Shown piece by piece: positions 17,092 to 26,100 of a stretch of 64,000 nt of DNA; position 1 is the first letter of the stretch, and every line of letters starts with the position of its first letter. The notes beneath the pieces are model-generated. The model worked only from the letters and a program-made list of their open reading frames with translations. It made no database searches and was not told the DNA's origin. The translations under genes were made by a program, and so were the position numbers. The stretch is taken from contig NZ_UGOX01000001.1 in assembly GCF_900461555.1 (NCBI RefSeq), positions 1,563,501 through 1,627,500 of the forward strand, read 5' to 3'. Source of the stretch: Legionella quinlivanii. GTDB lineage: Bacteria > Pseudomonadota > Gammaproteobacteria > Legionellales > Legionellaceae.

Positions 17092-18516
17092 TTATCTGCC
17101 GAGTAAGGACAGTACAGATTGTGGCAGGCTGTTAGCCTGTGCCAGCATCGCAGTTCCAGCTTGTTGCAGAATCTGGGCTCTGGTTAAGTTAGCCGTTTCA
17201 GCGGCAAAATCCGCATCCTGAATTCGGCTTCTTGCGCCAGACAGGTTTTCAGCAACGTTTGCCAGATTGGCGATAGTGGATTCAAATCGGTTCTGCAAGG
17301 CACCCATTGCAGCGCGGTTCGAGTTCACTGAGCTTAAGGCTGAATCCAGTCGCAATATAGCGGATTGTGCACCGGCTGCAGTACCCACATCAATGCTGTC
17401 TACTCCCAGAGAGTCTTTGGCGATAGCAGCATTTAAGCCTAATGTAGCCACGGTTCCGCCAATAGAGATGCTATTGGTTGCACTTATAGTCAGACTGCCG
17501 CGCAACGTACCATCAAAATCGCCCCCGGTAACGCTAATACCGTCTGTACCAGCAGTAAAACCGGTTCCGCTCTCCGTGATATCAATATTACGGCCATCTG
17601 CAGCGGTTAGGGTCAGATCCCCACCATTTAAACTGGCAATGACACCTGTCTGATTGCTCACGCCATTGATTGCATCACGAAGCGCCGTGTTAGATAAGGC
17701 AGTTGCAACGTCCTGGTTAGTAAATACCGCTACTCCATTGACAGACAGGTTATAGGTGTCACCTGCTGTACCCCCAATTGCGCCCACTGTCTGAGTTCCT
17801 GAGGTATTGGCACTTATAGATAAACCGGCGATTCCAGCATCATTGATTGCCGCTGCTTTAGCATAGGCTGAAGTAGCATCCTGCTGGGCATTGCCTGTGA
17901 ATCCGGCACTGGAGTTGATTGTTGTGGCAGCACCGCCGCCAATGGCTATTGTTATATCAGTCGAAGCAGCGTTGGATACCTCAGTACCCGTTTGGGTTGC
18001 GATACCGCCGATTGATGAGGCTTTAATACTTCCAATGGCAAAGTTGATCGTCTGATTTGCATTGGCACCTACCTGGAAACTTGCACTTGAAAACGAGCCA
18101 TCCAGAATTCTCTGACCATTGAACTCAGTGTTTAAAGCAATTCTATCGAGCTCGCTTTGTAACTGAACAACTTCTTCCTGAATAGCCTGACGGTCGCCAG
18201 AGTTATTCGATGAGTTAGCTGATTGCAGTGATAGTTCACGCATACGTTGTAAGATATTGGTCGTTTCCTGCATTGCCCCTTCTGCAGTCTGAGCCAATGA
18301 TATACCATCATTCGCATTCCGTATTGCCTGGTTCATACCCCTGATTTGTGATGTCATTCTTTCAGAAATGGCTAGTCCGGCAGCGTCGTCTTTAGCGCTG
18401 TTAATGCGCAGACCGGATGAAAGACGTTGAATGGCCGTCTGCATGCCTTTTTGTGATACATTTAAACTCCTTTGGGAATTTAATGACATCACGTTAGTAT
18501 TAATCACTTGAGTCAT
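17092..18516 (-). CDS. flaA: Flagellin
   Basis: This is the major filament subunit, 474 residues from the ATG at 18514-18516, which has GGAG 9 nt upstream; a TTG two codons earlier is less likely. The D0/D1 helices are conserved at both ends: [20 protein letters not shown] at the N-terminus and a C-terminus ending [11 protein letters not shown]. The central 250 residues are Ala/Gly/Thr-rich and include [20 protein letters not shown], close to the Legionella FlaA pattern. The C-terminal leucines are the region read by the NAIP5 inflammasome in other Legionella. Expression is directed by a sigma-28 promoter at 18606-18632. Confidence 0.97.
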   Translation of the reverse strand: MTQVINTNVMSLNSQRSLNVSQKGMQTAIQRLSSGLRINSAKDDAAGLAISERMTSQIRGMNQAIRNANDGISLAQTAEGAMQETTNILQRMRELSLQSANSSNNSGDRQAIQEEVVQLQSELDRIALNTEFNGQRILDGSFSSASFQVGANANQTINFAIGSIKASSIGGIATQTGTEVSNAASTDITIAIGGGAATTINSSAGFTGNAQQDATSAYAKAAAINDAGIAGLSISANTSGTQTVGAIGGTAGDTYNLSVNGVAVFTNQDVATALSNTALRDAINGVSNQTGVIASLNGGDLTLTAADGRNIDITESGTGFTAGTDGISVTGGDFDGTLRGSLTISATNSISIGGTVATLGLNAAIAKDSLGVDSIDVGTAAGAQSAILRLDSALSSVNSNRAAMGALQNRFESTIANLANVAENLSGARSRIQDADFAAETANLTRAQILQQAGTAMLAQANSLPQSVLSLLGR

Positions 18517-18849
18517 GACCAAAATCTCCTCGTGCCTGAATCCCTGGATTGGGGATTATATTATTACCGGGAATTCGACCCTTGAATTCACCGTACCCAC
18601 TTTAGTTATCGGACAGAAACAAAAAAACTTTAGGGGGCGTAGCACTTTATTTTAAAAAATGCGAGAAAAACGGGAAAATTTTATTTAAAATTCATGGTGT
18701 GTAGAAAAAATAAACAGTTTGATGCTAATCAGCCGAGCCAGATTATTGTTCAACAATTAAATACGAACAATATAGTGAATAAAACAAGCCTCAGATAAAA
18801 AATCAGGTTATACTGTTGCGCGTCAAATTCAATCCACGGATTCTTATCT
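18517..18849. other. flaA/accD divergent intergenic region
   Basis: This 333-bp non-coding gap holds the flaA leader and sigma-28 promoter on the minus strand. On the plus strand it holds a possible accD -10 box (TATACT at 18809-18814), for which I see no good -35. The region 18640-18780 is very AT-rich. I see no gene or repeat in it. Confidence 0.6.
18606..18632 (-). promoter_or_regulatory. Sigma-28 (FliA) promoter of flaA
   Basis: On the minus strand the sequence reads TAAA, 15 nt, TCCGATAA. The FliA consensus is TAAA-N15-GCCGATAA, so only one base of the -10 element differs and the spacing is exact. It lies about 90 nt upstream of the flaA ATG, leaving a 5' untranslated leader of about 80 nt. 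Confidence 0.85.
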
Positions 18850-19707
18850 ATGAGTTGGCTAAAAAAATTATTACCTTCAAAAGTCAGAACAGAAGCATCA
18901 CAGAAAAAAGGCGTGCCCGAAGGCTTATGGGTAAAATGCCTTGGATGTAACTCTGTTCTTTATAGTACCGAGCTAATCAAGAACCTCTCTGTATGCCCTA
19001 ATTGCAATCATCACCATCGCCTGACAGCGCGTCAGCGTCTGCAACAGTTTTTAGATGAGGGGAGTATTGAGGAAATAGCGGCTCATCTGGAGCCTATCGA
19101 TCGACTGAAGTTTAAGGACTCAAAGAAATATAAAGATCGTATTGTCCAGGCGCAAAAAGCAACAGGCGAGAAAGAAGCTTTATTACTTGCCAAGGGCAGT
19201 GTTATTGGACAGCCTGTCATCGCAAGCGCCTTTGAGTTTAACTTCATTGGCGGCTCTATGGGAGCAACGGTGGGGGAGAAGTTTGTACGCGGCGTCTTAT
19301 TGGCAACTAAAGAAAGAAAGCCCTATCTTTGCTTTACCGCAAGCGGTGGCGCAAGAATGCAGGAAGGCTTGTTTTCCCTAATGCAAATGGCTAAAACCTC
19401 AGCCGCTCTCGCTAAATTCTCCGAGACCAATCTGCCATTTATAGTGGTACTGACTGATCCCACATTAGGAGGCGTTTCAGCAAGTTTTGCCAGCCTGGGC
19501 GATATTATTATTGCTGAGCCCAATGCGCTTATCGGCTTTGCTGGTCCTCGGGTCATTGAGCAGACAGTTCGGCAAACCTTGCCCGAAGGCTTTCAACGCA
19601 GTGAGTTTTTGCTTGAGCATGGTCATATTGATATGGTAGTTGACAGAAAGTCGCTTCGACCCACTATCGCTGAGTTAATTGCCAAGTTGTCGCACCGTAG
19701 CTTGTAA
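18850..19707 (+). CDS. accD: Acetyl-CoA carboxylase carboxyltransferase subunit beta
   Basis: AccD transfers carboxyl from biotin-BCCP to acetyl-CoA in the first committed step of fatty-acid synthesis, together with AccA. The 285-residue protein has the N-terminal zinc ribbon with Cys30, Cys33, Cys49 and Cys52. It also has the carboxyltransferase core with the [15 protein letters not shown] and [11 protein letters not shown] oxyanion/CoA-binding segments. It starts the accD-folC-dedD-cvpA series, the same order as in E. coli, with folC 4 nt downstream. Confidence 0.97.
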   Translation: MSWLKKLLPSKVRTEASQKKGVPEGLWVKCLGCNSVLYSTELIKNLSVCPNCNHHHRLTARQRLQQFLDEGSIEEIAAHLEPIDRLKFKDSKKYKDRIVQAQKATGEKEALLLAKGSVIGQPVIASAFEFNFIGGSMGATVGEKFVRGVLLATKERKPYLCFTASGGARMQEGLFSLMQMAKTSAALAKFSETNLPFIVVLTDPTLGGVSASFASLGDIIIAEPNALIGFAGPRVIEQTVRQTLPEGFQRSEFLLEHGHIDMVVDRKSLRPTIAELIAKLSHRSL

Positions 19708-19711
19708 GATC

Positions 19712-20989
19712 ATGAAAAGGAGCGGGAAAACCTTAAAGCAATGGCTGAACGAGCTGGAAAACCGGCATGTCCAGGAAATCCAGCTTGGGTTGAGCCGTAT
19801 CAAACGTGTTGCTGATGAATTGGATTTATTAAATCCTGGGCCAATCGTTATAACGGTCGCGGGGACCAATGGCAAGGGCAGCGTCGTAGCTACCCTTGAA
19901 GAAATATATTCCAACTCAGGATATCGCGTCGGTGTCTATACTTCACCGCATTTGATTGCTTTTAACGAAAGGATCCGGATTAATAAAAAAGCGATTGAAG
20001 ACGAGCAACTTGAAAATTACTTTGAACTTATTGATTTTGCAAGAAAAGATACCGCGCTGACCTTCTTTGAAATGGCAACACTCGCTGCCTTATTGCATTT
20101 TGAACAACATGATCTTGATCTGGTAGTTTTAGAGGTTGGGTTAGGCGGAAGACTGGATGCTACCAATATTATCGATAATGATTTGGCAATTATTACCACG
20201 GTCGACTTCGATCATCAGGAATATCTTGGAACAAGCCTCGATGCGATTGGAACCGAGAAAGCAGGGATCCTTCGTTCCAACAGAGCGTTTATAGGAGCTG
20301 CTTCCGATTTGCCTTCCTCAGTTTTAAAAAGAGCAATGGATGTCGCAAAACCAGTATTTATTAATGGCCAGGATTATTCGTATAAAATTGCAGATGATAT
20401 TCTTGAGATTAATTTTCAAACACAGTTACTTCAGTTCCCTAAACCCCATCTACATCCAGATTCTGTTGTAGCCGCTGTCATCGCGTCAAAAATTCTAAGC
20501 GAAAAATTACCGGTAGAAGATAAGGACATTGCCATTTCCATTAAAAGCGTTCATTTGCCGGCTCGCTTACAAATGATCGAACAAAACGATAAGAGACTCC
20601 TTTTAGACGTGGCGCACAATCCGCAATCTGCAAGATTTTTGGCAGAATTTGTGACGCAGCAAAAAATACATGGTAATATTCATGCGGTTTTTTCTGCTTT
20701 AAATGATAAAGACATAAAAGGAATAGTCGAGCCACTTTTACCTTTGGTTGATTATTGGTATCCTGCAAGGCTTGAGAGTAAGCGCGCCTGTGTTGCAGAA
20801 CAATTATTAAAAGAGTTGCCTGAGAATATTGAGCAAACAAAAGGCTATTTTAGTAGCCCTGAAGAAGCTTATGAAGCGGCATTCCGGCAGGCAAAAGCAG
20901 GCGATTTAATTATTGCCTTCGGATCTTTTATTCTGGTAGGTGCTGTTTTAAATGCAGTATCTGATTCTTACCTGGAGGAGTTACTATGA
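19712..20989 (+). CDS. folC: Folylpolyglutamate synthase / dihydrofolate synthase
   Basis: FolC adds glutamate to dihydropteroate and then to folates in an ATP-dependent Mur-ligase-type reaction. The protein has 425 residues. The ATP-binding loop GTNGKGS is at 51-57, and the family motifs TSPHL, EVGLGGRLDATN and LDVAHNPQSARFL follow. An upstream in-frame codon would start inside accD. I chose the ATG at 19712, 4 nt after the accD stop, which gives the normal family length. The product complements pabB in folate metabolism. Confidence 0.95.
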   Translation: MKRSGKTLKQWLNELENRHVQEIQLGLSRIKRVADELDLLNPGPIVITVAGTNGKGSVVATLEEIYSNSGYRVGVYTSPHLIAFNERIRINKKAIEDEQLENYFELIDFARKDTALTFFEMATLAALLHFEQHDLDLVVLEVGLGGRLDATNIIDNDLAIITTVDFDHQEYLGTSLDAIGTEKAGILRSNRAFIGAASDLPSSVLKRAMDVAKPVFINGQDYSYKIADDILEINFQTQLLQFPKPHLHPDSVVAAVIASKILSEKLPVEDKDIAISIKSVHLPARLQMIEQNDKRLLLDVAHNPQSARFLAEFVTQQKIHGNIHAVFSALNDKDIKGIVEPLLPLVDYWYPARLESKRACVAEQLLKELPENIEQTKGYFSSPEEAYEAAFRQAKAGDLIIAFGSFILVGAVLNAVSDSYLEELL

Positions 20990-21876
20990 CATTAGTAATG
21001 GACGAGCGTATTAAGCACAGACTTATTGGACTTGCTGTAATTATCTCTTTAGGAGCTATTTTTGCTCCGGCAATTATGAAAAAATCAAGTCAGCGCCTGG
21101 AAGGGCCCTCAAGTATTTCCATCAAGCTGCCTCCAAAGCCGGTGCTGCCTCAGGTCACTGCATCTGATGAAGAAACCATGTTTAAATCGGTTAAAGTGGC
21201 TCATGTAGACATTCCAACAGCTAACGAAGATTATCAACCTGCGACGACTATTGCCAAAGCGGAGCCCTTAAGTCCGGTTAATGGAACAAAAACAATAGAC
21301 TATGCCAGTGCTCAGATTGATAATCCTGATGCTCTGAAAGAAGCCCGCGCACAGGAAGATAAAGCAGACGTGATGAGTAATCCACCCGCTGAGCTGGCTC
21401 AACACAATAGTGTATCTTACTCTTCACATGCGGCATCAAATGAAGATGTAAAAAGAGTGGCTCTTGAACAGAAAAAGCCTTTGGCCAGTATACCTGCTGC
21501 CATTCCTGCAAAAGAACTGCCAAAAACTATTTTGGCCAGCAAATCGCTTCCAGCAGCTAAAACCCAGGCTAAACCCGTTGCAAAGATTCAGCAATTAGCC
21601 AAAGCGCCTACGTCCAAAGCTCTCCCTGGCAAAACAGGTTACTCAGTTCAGGTTGCTTTATTTGTACAGCAAAAGAATGCGATTGCATTGGTTAACAAGC
21701 TAAAAAGTAAAGGATTTCAGGCTTCCTATAACAAAGTCCAAAGCAAAAACGGTATTGCATATAAAGTACTGGTTGGACAAATGAATCAGAAAGATCAGGC
21801 TCTGAAGCTAAGAACACAGCTGGCTAGCGCGATGCAGATTAATGGATTTGTCGTACCTACAACAGGAATCAGCTAA
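20986..21876 (+). CDS. dedD: DedD-like SPOR-domain membrane protein
   Basis: This bitopic inner-membrane protein has 296 residues: a short cytoplasmic N-terminus, one membrane helix (about 13-30), a long Ala/Pro/Lys-rich periplasmic linker (about 35-215) and a C-terminal SPOR domain starting GYSVQVALFVQQ (about 219-296). It recognises denuded septal peptidoglycan and so localises to the division site. Its position between folC and cvpA is that of E. coli dedD. The ATG overlaps the folC stop (ATGA) and has GGAGGAG upstream. The linker is highly variable, so DedD is assigned by architecture and position. Confidence 0.85.
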   Translation: MTLVMDERIKHRLIGLAVIISLGAIFAPAIMKKSSQRLEGPSSISIKLPPKPVLPQVTASDEETMFKSVKVAHVDIPTANEDYQPATTIAKAEPLSPVNGTKTIDYASAQIDNPDALKEARAQEDKADVMSNPPAELAQHNSVSYSSHAASNEDVKRVALEQKKPLASIPAAIPAKELPKTILASKSLPAAKTQAKPVAKIQQLAKAPTSKALPGKTGYSVQVALFVQQKNAIALVNKLKSKGFQASYNKVQSKNGIAYKVLVGQMNQKDQALKLRTQLASAMQINGFVVPTTGIS

Positions 21877-21878
21877 AG

Positions 21879-22427
21879 ATGCAATGGTACTGGATTGATA
21901 TCGCCATCATACTCATAATTGGTCTTTCAGTTATTACCGGTTTATTCCGTGGTTTTCTGAAAGAATTGATAGCCCTTTCAGTTTGGATTGTGGCTATTTG
22001 GCTTGCATACAATTACTCTTCTGTTTTATACCCCTGGTTAGGAAATTATATCCAGGATCAAACGGTTAAAAAAATTGCCTCCTTCATTATTGTCTTAACT
22101 GCAACTGTAATTGTAGGGGGTATTATCAATGCGCTTCTTGGTTTTATATTAAAACGCTCCGGGTTGAGCGGTACTGATCGATTATTAGGGATGGGATTTG
22201 GTTTTATACGCGGTGTTTTTATTGTCTCATTAATCATTGTGGTTATTCGTATGACCTCTCTCCCGCAGGAAGAATATGTCAGCCAATCACGCCTTTATTC
22301 CAAGTTCACTCCTGTAGTCGACTGGATTTCAAGTAAGGTACCCGATTTAATTAATCAGGCTAAATCGCTGGATCAAACAAACAGCCTCGCTGATTTTCCA
22401 TCCGACTTCGAGTTGTCTCAATCTTAA
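21879..22427 (+). CDS. cvpA: CvpA family inner-membrane protein
   Basis: This 182-residue CvpA protein, named for colicin V production, has four membrane helices (about 5-25, 30-50, 65-88, 105-125). Typical motifs are IIGLSVITGLFRGFLKEL and the RLLGMGFGFIRG loop. CvpA homologues affect envelope stress and bile resistance; their molecular role is unresolved. It starts 2 nt after the dedD-like stop and closes the operon. The usual next gene, purF, is absent; a strong terminator follows. Confidence 0.93.
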   Translation: MQWYWIDIAIILIIGLSVITGLFRGFLKELIALSVWIVAIWLAYNYSSVLYPWLGNYIQDQTVKKIASFIIVLTATVIVGGIINALLGFILKRSGLSGTDRLLGMGFGFIRGVFIVSLIIVVIRMTSLPQEEYVSQSRLYSKFTPVVDWISSKVPDLINQAKSLDQTNSLADFPSDFELSQS

Positions 22428-22432
22428 GATTG

Positions 22433-22470
22433 GATATAAGCTTTGGCAGTTTACAAAGCTTATATCTTTC
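22433..22470 (+). terminator. Terminator after cvpA
   Basis: A perfect 13-bp stem (GATATAAGCTTTG / CAAAGCTTATATC) with an 8-nt loop, followed by TTTC, begins 5 nt after the cvpA stop. It closes the accD-folC-dedD-cvpA operon. Confidence 0.8.
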
Positions 22471-22561
22471 CGATTCGCCATTTTGCTCCTTGAATGATAA
22501 CTTCGGATAGTATTTCCAAAACGCCGTCTATACTTTTATTAAAGGATGTCAGGAGCCTAGA

Positions 22562-22771
22562 ATGACTGCGAACAATGAGAATGTCTTGCATCATGTCAAT
22601 AAGATGCAGCAAGCTTTTAAAGATCAGGTCGACCATCTGCGAAAAGACATTAAACTAATTGATGAGCCACAGTGTAAAGCCATGTTTGAAACAAGTGCTG
22701 AAGTGTTATCAGGTTTAATTAAAGCGTTTGAGGATTACAAAGAGAAAAAAGAAGATGCCTGGAAGCACTAA
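22562..22771 (+). CDS. Small helical protein of unknown function
   Basis: This 69-residue, charged, probably all-helical protein (MTANNENVLHHVNKMQQAF at the start, KAFEDYKEKKEDAW near the end) has no signal or membrane segment. AGGAG lies 6 nt before the ATG, which supports real expression, and the gene stands alone after the cvpA terminator. The single Cys is at residue 39. I do not recognise the family. The amphipathic heptad-like spacing suggests a helical hairpin or dimer. Confidence 0.65.
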   Translation: MTANNENVLHHVNKMQQAFKDQVDHLRKDIKLIDEPQCKAMFETSAEVLSGLIKAFEDYKEKKEDAWKH

Positions 22772-23144
22772 ATGGACTTCTAAACAGCCCTTTTTTTGAC
22801 TTACTAAAAACAGCGTTTAACCTTAACCCAAGTACTGCGCCTGGCTCTAAGAGATGGTCACAAAATTTAACCATCCTGTAAGAGCCTACGTACCCCGCTT
22901 AATGCCTGAGGGCTCCCCTCATTATTATATAGTCAACGGATGATTAATGATTACCCAAACAGATCTACTATAGTGTCGTTTTGATCTAATAAGTACGTAT
23001 TTGTTGAATGAAAAAATGAGGGGATTCCTCAGGCTTATGCCGGGTATCCATAAAAATGGCAGTGGGTTTTAAATGCTTTTGCCAATCAGACGCATTAACC
23101 CTGTACAGTCGCAGCACCGTAGCAGAATGCTATTTATCGTTATT
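22772..23144. other. 373-bp gene-free stretch with MITE-like element
   Basis: No gene is supported in this gap. It contains the inverted-repeat element described at 22891-23046. About 120 bp on the left and 100 bp on the right show nothing I can name. Confidence 0.6.
22891..23046. repeat. MITE-like element with ~32-bp terminal inverted repeats
   Basis: The left arm starts TACCCCGCTTAATGCCTGAG and the inverted right arm TACCCGGCATAAGCCTGAGG. Both continue to CCCCTCATT. The arms of 32-33 bp match at most positions with one single-base gap, and about 90 AT-rich base pairs lie between them. I see no clear target-site duplication. Alternatives are a long RNA hairpin or a remnant of an insertion sequence. 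Confidence 0.65.
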
Positions 23145-23864
23145 TTACAAGCAGCCCGGCTCCTTGGAGCAGGGGTTGGGGAGGCTGTATTCTGAAGGAC
23201 TAAAATTTTTACCAGACGTATAACAGGCTTTTTTTCTGGGATGATTCAATAAGTGCTCCTGCTCATCTGATACCCTAAAAAATGAGCCAAAACGCTTAAG
23301 CCTTTGGTTTCTCTTTTCTTCTTCGCTGGGTTGAGGTTTCATGTAAATATTTTTCAGAGCTGAGTCGGGTTTTAAAGAAAATGCATAGCCATATCCTACT
23401 GCACGTATGTCTTTAGAATCTTGAGCAAACCCACAAGCACCCCAATGAAGATCCTGACCTTTATATTGATTTAGCAGCTGAGAGAGCGAAGTTTTTTTTC
23501 TTACCTGTACTACCTGGGTAGGAACCTGGCTTAAAGGGGGATTCATAGCCGGAATATCAGCATAAGAAAGCACGTAATCGGGCACATTATCCCCCGCTCT
23601 TAAAATTAAAGGATAGGTGTCAAAACTTTCATGATGGGGTTTGTCTGTTGGATTCAATCCATTTTTTATCAAATACCATGTTGCTTTTGATACCGAAATA
23701 TCCTTTGCTGTAAGAAGCTCTCCGTTAGCCAAGGCATTAGAAACTTCCTGATTTAATAAACTACCTGGTGAGCAGTAAATGGTAAGACTGGTGTCTGTCG
23801 GGATTGTACAATCAGTGGACGTTGCGTCAAATGAAGCATGACCGTAAAAAACAATTCGAGGCAT
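23145..23864 (-). CDS. Orphan protein with Stv-like putative adhesin domain
   Basis: This 239-residue protein opens MPRIVFYGHASFD and carries VPDYVLSYAD (about 104-113), then TSLSQLLNQ and LHWGACGF (about 149-156). This pattern fits my recollection of the 'putative adhesin Stv' domain, found in many Legionella proteins, which also begins with a hydrophobic strand plus GHG/GHA and ends with a hWAAC-type motif. No signal peptide or membrane helix is seen, and the C-terminal 60 residues are basic and Ser/Pro-rich. It lies next to nadD as an orphan after an inverted-repeat element. Function is unknown; a secreted effector or toxin-like role is speculative. Confidence 0.58.
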   Translation of the reverse strand: MPRIVFYGHASFDATSTDCTIPTDTSLTIYCSPGSLLNQEVSNALANGELLTAKDISVSKATWYLIKNGLNPTDKPHHESFDTYPLILRAGDNVPDYVLSYADIPAMNPPLSQVPTQVVQVRKKTSLSQLLNQYKGQDLHWGACGFAQDSKDIRAVGYGYAFSLKPDSALKNIYMKPQPSEEEKRNQRLKRFGSFFRVSDEQEHLLNHPRKKACYTSGKNFSPSEYSLPNPCSKEPGCL

Positions 23865-23950
23865 AAGGTTAACATTTTATAAGTTGGATTTAATTGTAAC
23901 ATAAAGATTAATTGCCAAACAATTTGGTTCGTTTTAAAGTTTTCATGTAG

Positions 23951-24586
23951 TCAGAGATAAAGCTTATTATGAGTGATAAACTCAAGCACTGATTCAGGCA
24001 TATTTTCAGAGTTCAATAAAGAGTTTTTCCGAATTTCGGTAGAGGAAATGGGATAGGCGCCGGCATCAAAAAAATAAATAAGCCCTTGTGCGGTATTTTT
24101 CAGATCATGCTCTCTTTTAGTTAGATGTCTGGAAAGCGATTCCCTCAGATTGCTACTCTCGCTCGGGCTAATATCAGGCCGTTTTATCACCAGAATATTT
24201 GCTAACTCCAAAATCCGGGTCCATTGATGCCATTGCGGTAACTGATGGAAACTGTCCATCCCCATCAGCAGAGTCAAAGCGACATTTTCTCCCAGTTCCT
24301 CGCGGTAACTCTCGAGTGTTGTAACTGTATATGATGGTGATGGACGATTAATCTCACGCTCGTCAATTTCAAAATGATAGGAAACCGGATAATCAGCCAG
24401 AGCGAGATCTAACATCTTTAGTCGTTGGGTAGGGGAAGCTGCCGCGCTCTGCTTTAGCAAGGGTAATTTACAGGGTAAAAAAATAAAACGCTGGAACTGG
24501 AAATGCTGTTGCACATTTTCGGCTATGCTCAAATGTCCTTTATGCACAGGATCAAAGGTTCCGCCAAATATTAATACATTATCCAA
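23951..24586 (-). CDS. nadD: Nicotinate-nucleotide adenylyltransferase
   Basis: NadD adenylates nicotinate mononucleotide to deamido-NAD, an essential step in NAD synthesis. The 211-residue protein has the nucleotidyltransferase signature GGTFDPVHKGH (8-18) and the C-terminal ISSTEIRKN motif. It overlaps holA by 8 nt and ends the leuS-lptE-holA-nadD operon, the same order as in E. coli. Confidence 0.96.
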   Translation of the reverse strand: MDNVLIFGGTFDPVHKGHLSIAENVQQHFQFQRFIFLPCKLPLLKQSAAASPTQRLKMLDLALADYPVSYHFEIDEREINRPSPSYTVTTLESYREELGENVALTLLMGMDSFHQLPQWHQWTRILELANILVIKRPDISPSESSNLRESLSRHLTKREHDLKNTAQGLIYFFDAGAYPISSTEIRKNSLLNSENMPESVLEFITHNKLYL

Positions 24587-25604
24587 GATAACCTACCTTT
24601 TTCCCCGAGCATAAAGCTATGGCTATTAACTCAAGATTACGCCAGATTTGACCGGGCTGGTTAGCGCTTTTAATTTTTTTGTCTAAAAGCTCGCATTGAT
24701 TTAGCAGATGAACCAGAAAGGCAATTTCAAAACGCTTGATTGCGGTTTGATAATAGCCTAGCTTTGTTGACCAAATCTTTAGTTGTGAAGCTGCATCGCG
24801 AAATGAGCAGTGTCCTGTTTTATGCTTCAATTGAATGAGTAGTCTAATTTCCTGGCTTAATATCCATAAGATTAAGCTGGGCTCGGTCTTATTTTGGCTG
24901 GATTGCCTGAGAAGAAGGAGCGCTTTGGCTTGGTTAGCTAATAAGCAGGCGTCTGCCAGCTCGAAACTTAAAAACTCGCATTGATTGTGCAAGTGCTCCT
25001 CTACATCCTTCAATGTCAATCGAGTATTGGTTTCTGCAATTAATTTGATTTTTTCTAATACCTGAGCGCAGGCTGGAAGATTATTTTCATTATATTGATA
25101 TATAAGCGCAGGAATTGCTTCATCAAAGATAAATGAGTGTTGCTTAAGCTGAGAGGCAATCCATTCCTTACAGGAGTTAGCATTCATCGGGCTTGCAGCA
25201 ATAATCATAATAGCCGGATGATTACTGATAAATTGCAGGGCTTTTAGCGTCAAATCGGGTGCTCGAAGAATAAGCAAACATTGCGGGTTAGGAGAGGATA
25301 AATAGGTTTCAAGAAATTGTTTCCCAGCAGAATCCAGTGTTTTTTTATCATAGCGTACATCCAGAATCATCATACTGCTAAACAGTGAGAAATTGCTTGC
25401 CTCTTCCCGTAGCATAGTCCAATCTGCTGTTGAATTAATTTGCAGTATTTTGGTATCACAATCGTCTTTATGACGTGTTTGCCAGGCGGATATTAACACT
25501 TTCGCATAGTGATTTACTTGAAATGGCTCTTGTCCGGTTATTAAATATACGGGAAGAAATTTGTCTGGCGGTGGTAAATTCAGATGGTTTAGTTTGTTTA
25601 ACAT
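24579..25604 (-). CDS. holA: DNA polymerase III subunit delta
   Basis: The delta subunit of the clamp loader opens the beta sliding clamp. The 341-residue protein has the DNA_pol3_delta N-terminal domain (PVYLITGQEPF near residue 18) and a C-terminal helical collar. Sequence conservation is low, as usual for the family, but length and position between lptE and nadD support the call. It starts 4 nt after lptE. Confidence 0.93.
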   Translation of the reverse strand: MLNKLNHLNLPPPDKFLPVYLITGQEPFQVNHYAKVLISAWQTRHKDDCDTKILQINSTADWTMLREEASNFSLFSSMMILDVRYDKKTLDSAGKQFLETYLSSPNPQCLLILRAPDLTLKALQFISNHPAIMIIAASPMNANSCKEWIASQLKQHSFIFDEAIPALIYQYNENNLPACAQVLEKIKLIAETNTRLTLKDVEEHLHNQCEFLSFELADACLLANQAKALLLLRQSSQNKTEPSLILWILSQEIRLLIQLKHKTGHCSFRDAASQLKIWSTKLGYYQTAIKRFEIAFLVHLLNQCELLDKKIKSANQPGQIWRNLELIAIALCSGKKVGYLG

Positions 25605-25608
25605 GAAA

Positions 25609-26100
25609 TTAGCTTAGCTTGCGATTAATTCGATTCATAATTTGCATGGCTGCATCACGGCGCATTTCACTGTATATAAGAGTTTCCTCTGCATTGGACC
25701 CTAAAATTCTGTTGTTATTTACTGTGAGTTGTCGGGTTACCGTAACCTGATTTGAAGAAAGCAAGGGTTCGCCATTTGTTTTGATCAGAGAATAGACTGC
25801 GGTATAAATAAGCTGATATTGACGGGGCGTTGTACTGGCTCCGACACTGGTGATTTGTTCCTGAATGGTATCTTTTTCAAGAATTAACATAAATGAAGAA
25901 CCTTTGGCAGATGAAAGAACGCGTATGCCGTAGGATTGAAGTTGATCCTTTAATTGCAAATGCAGGTCAGGTTGTGCACCCTGGTTTATTAGTGCCACAT
26001 TATTAAACCAGGATGGTATTTCATAGGTTCCGCGCAGCTTGAAACCACATCCTGCTAACAAGATGATGAATACTGCGAGGAAGTAGCGTTTAAACATCAA
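25609..26100 (-). CDS. lptE: LPS-assembly lipoprotein LptE
   Basis: LptE plugs the LptD barrel and helps insert lipopolysaccharide into the outer leaflet. The 163-residue protein has a lipobox LLAGC with the lipidated Cys at 18, followed by GFKLRGTYEIP, the family's opening strand. It abuts the leuS stop and precedes holA, the conserved order. The ATG could be either of the first two codons. Confidence 0.93.
   Translation of the reverse strand: MMFKRYFLAVFIILLAGCGFKLRGTYEIPSWFNNVALINQGAQPDLHLQLKDQLQSYGIRVLSSAKGSSFMLILEKDTIQEQITSVGASTTPRQYQLIYTAVYSLIKTNGEPLLSSNQVTVTRQLTVNNNRILGSNAEETLIYSEMRRDAAMQIMNRINRKLS

Noticed and set aside
17267-17653. 128-residue frame antisense to flaA
   Set aside because: Its Val/Pro/Ser-rich translation is the complement of flagellin's Ala/Gly/Thr-rich core and has no independent support.
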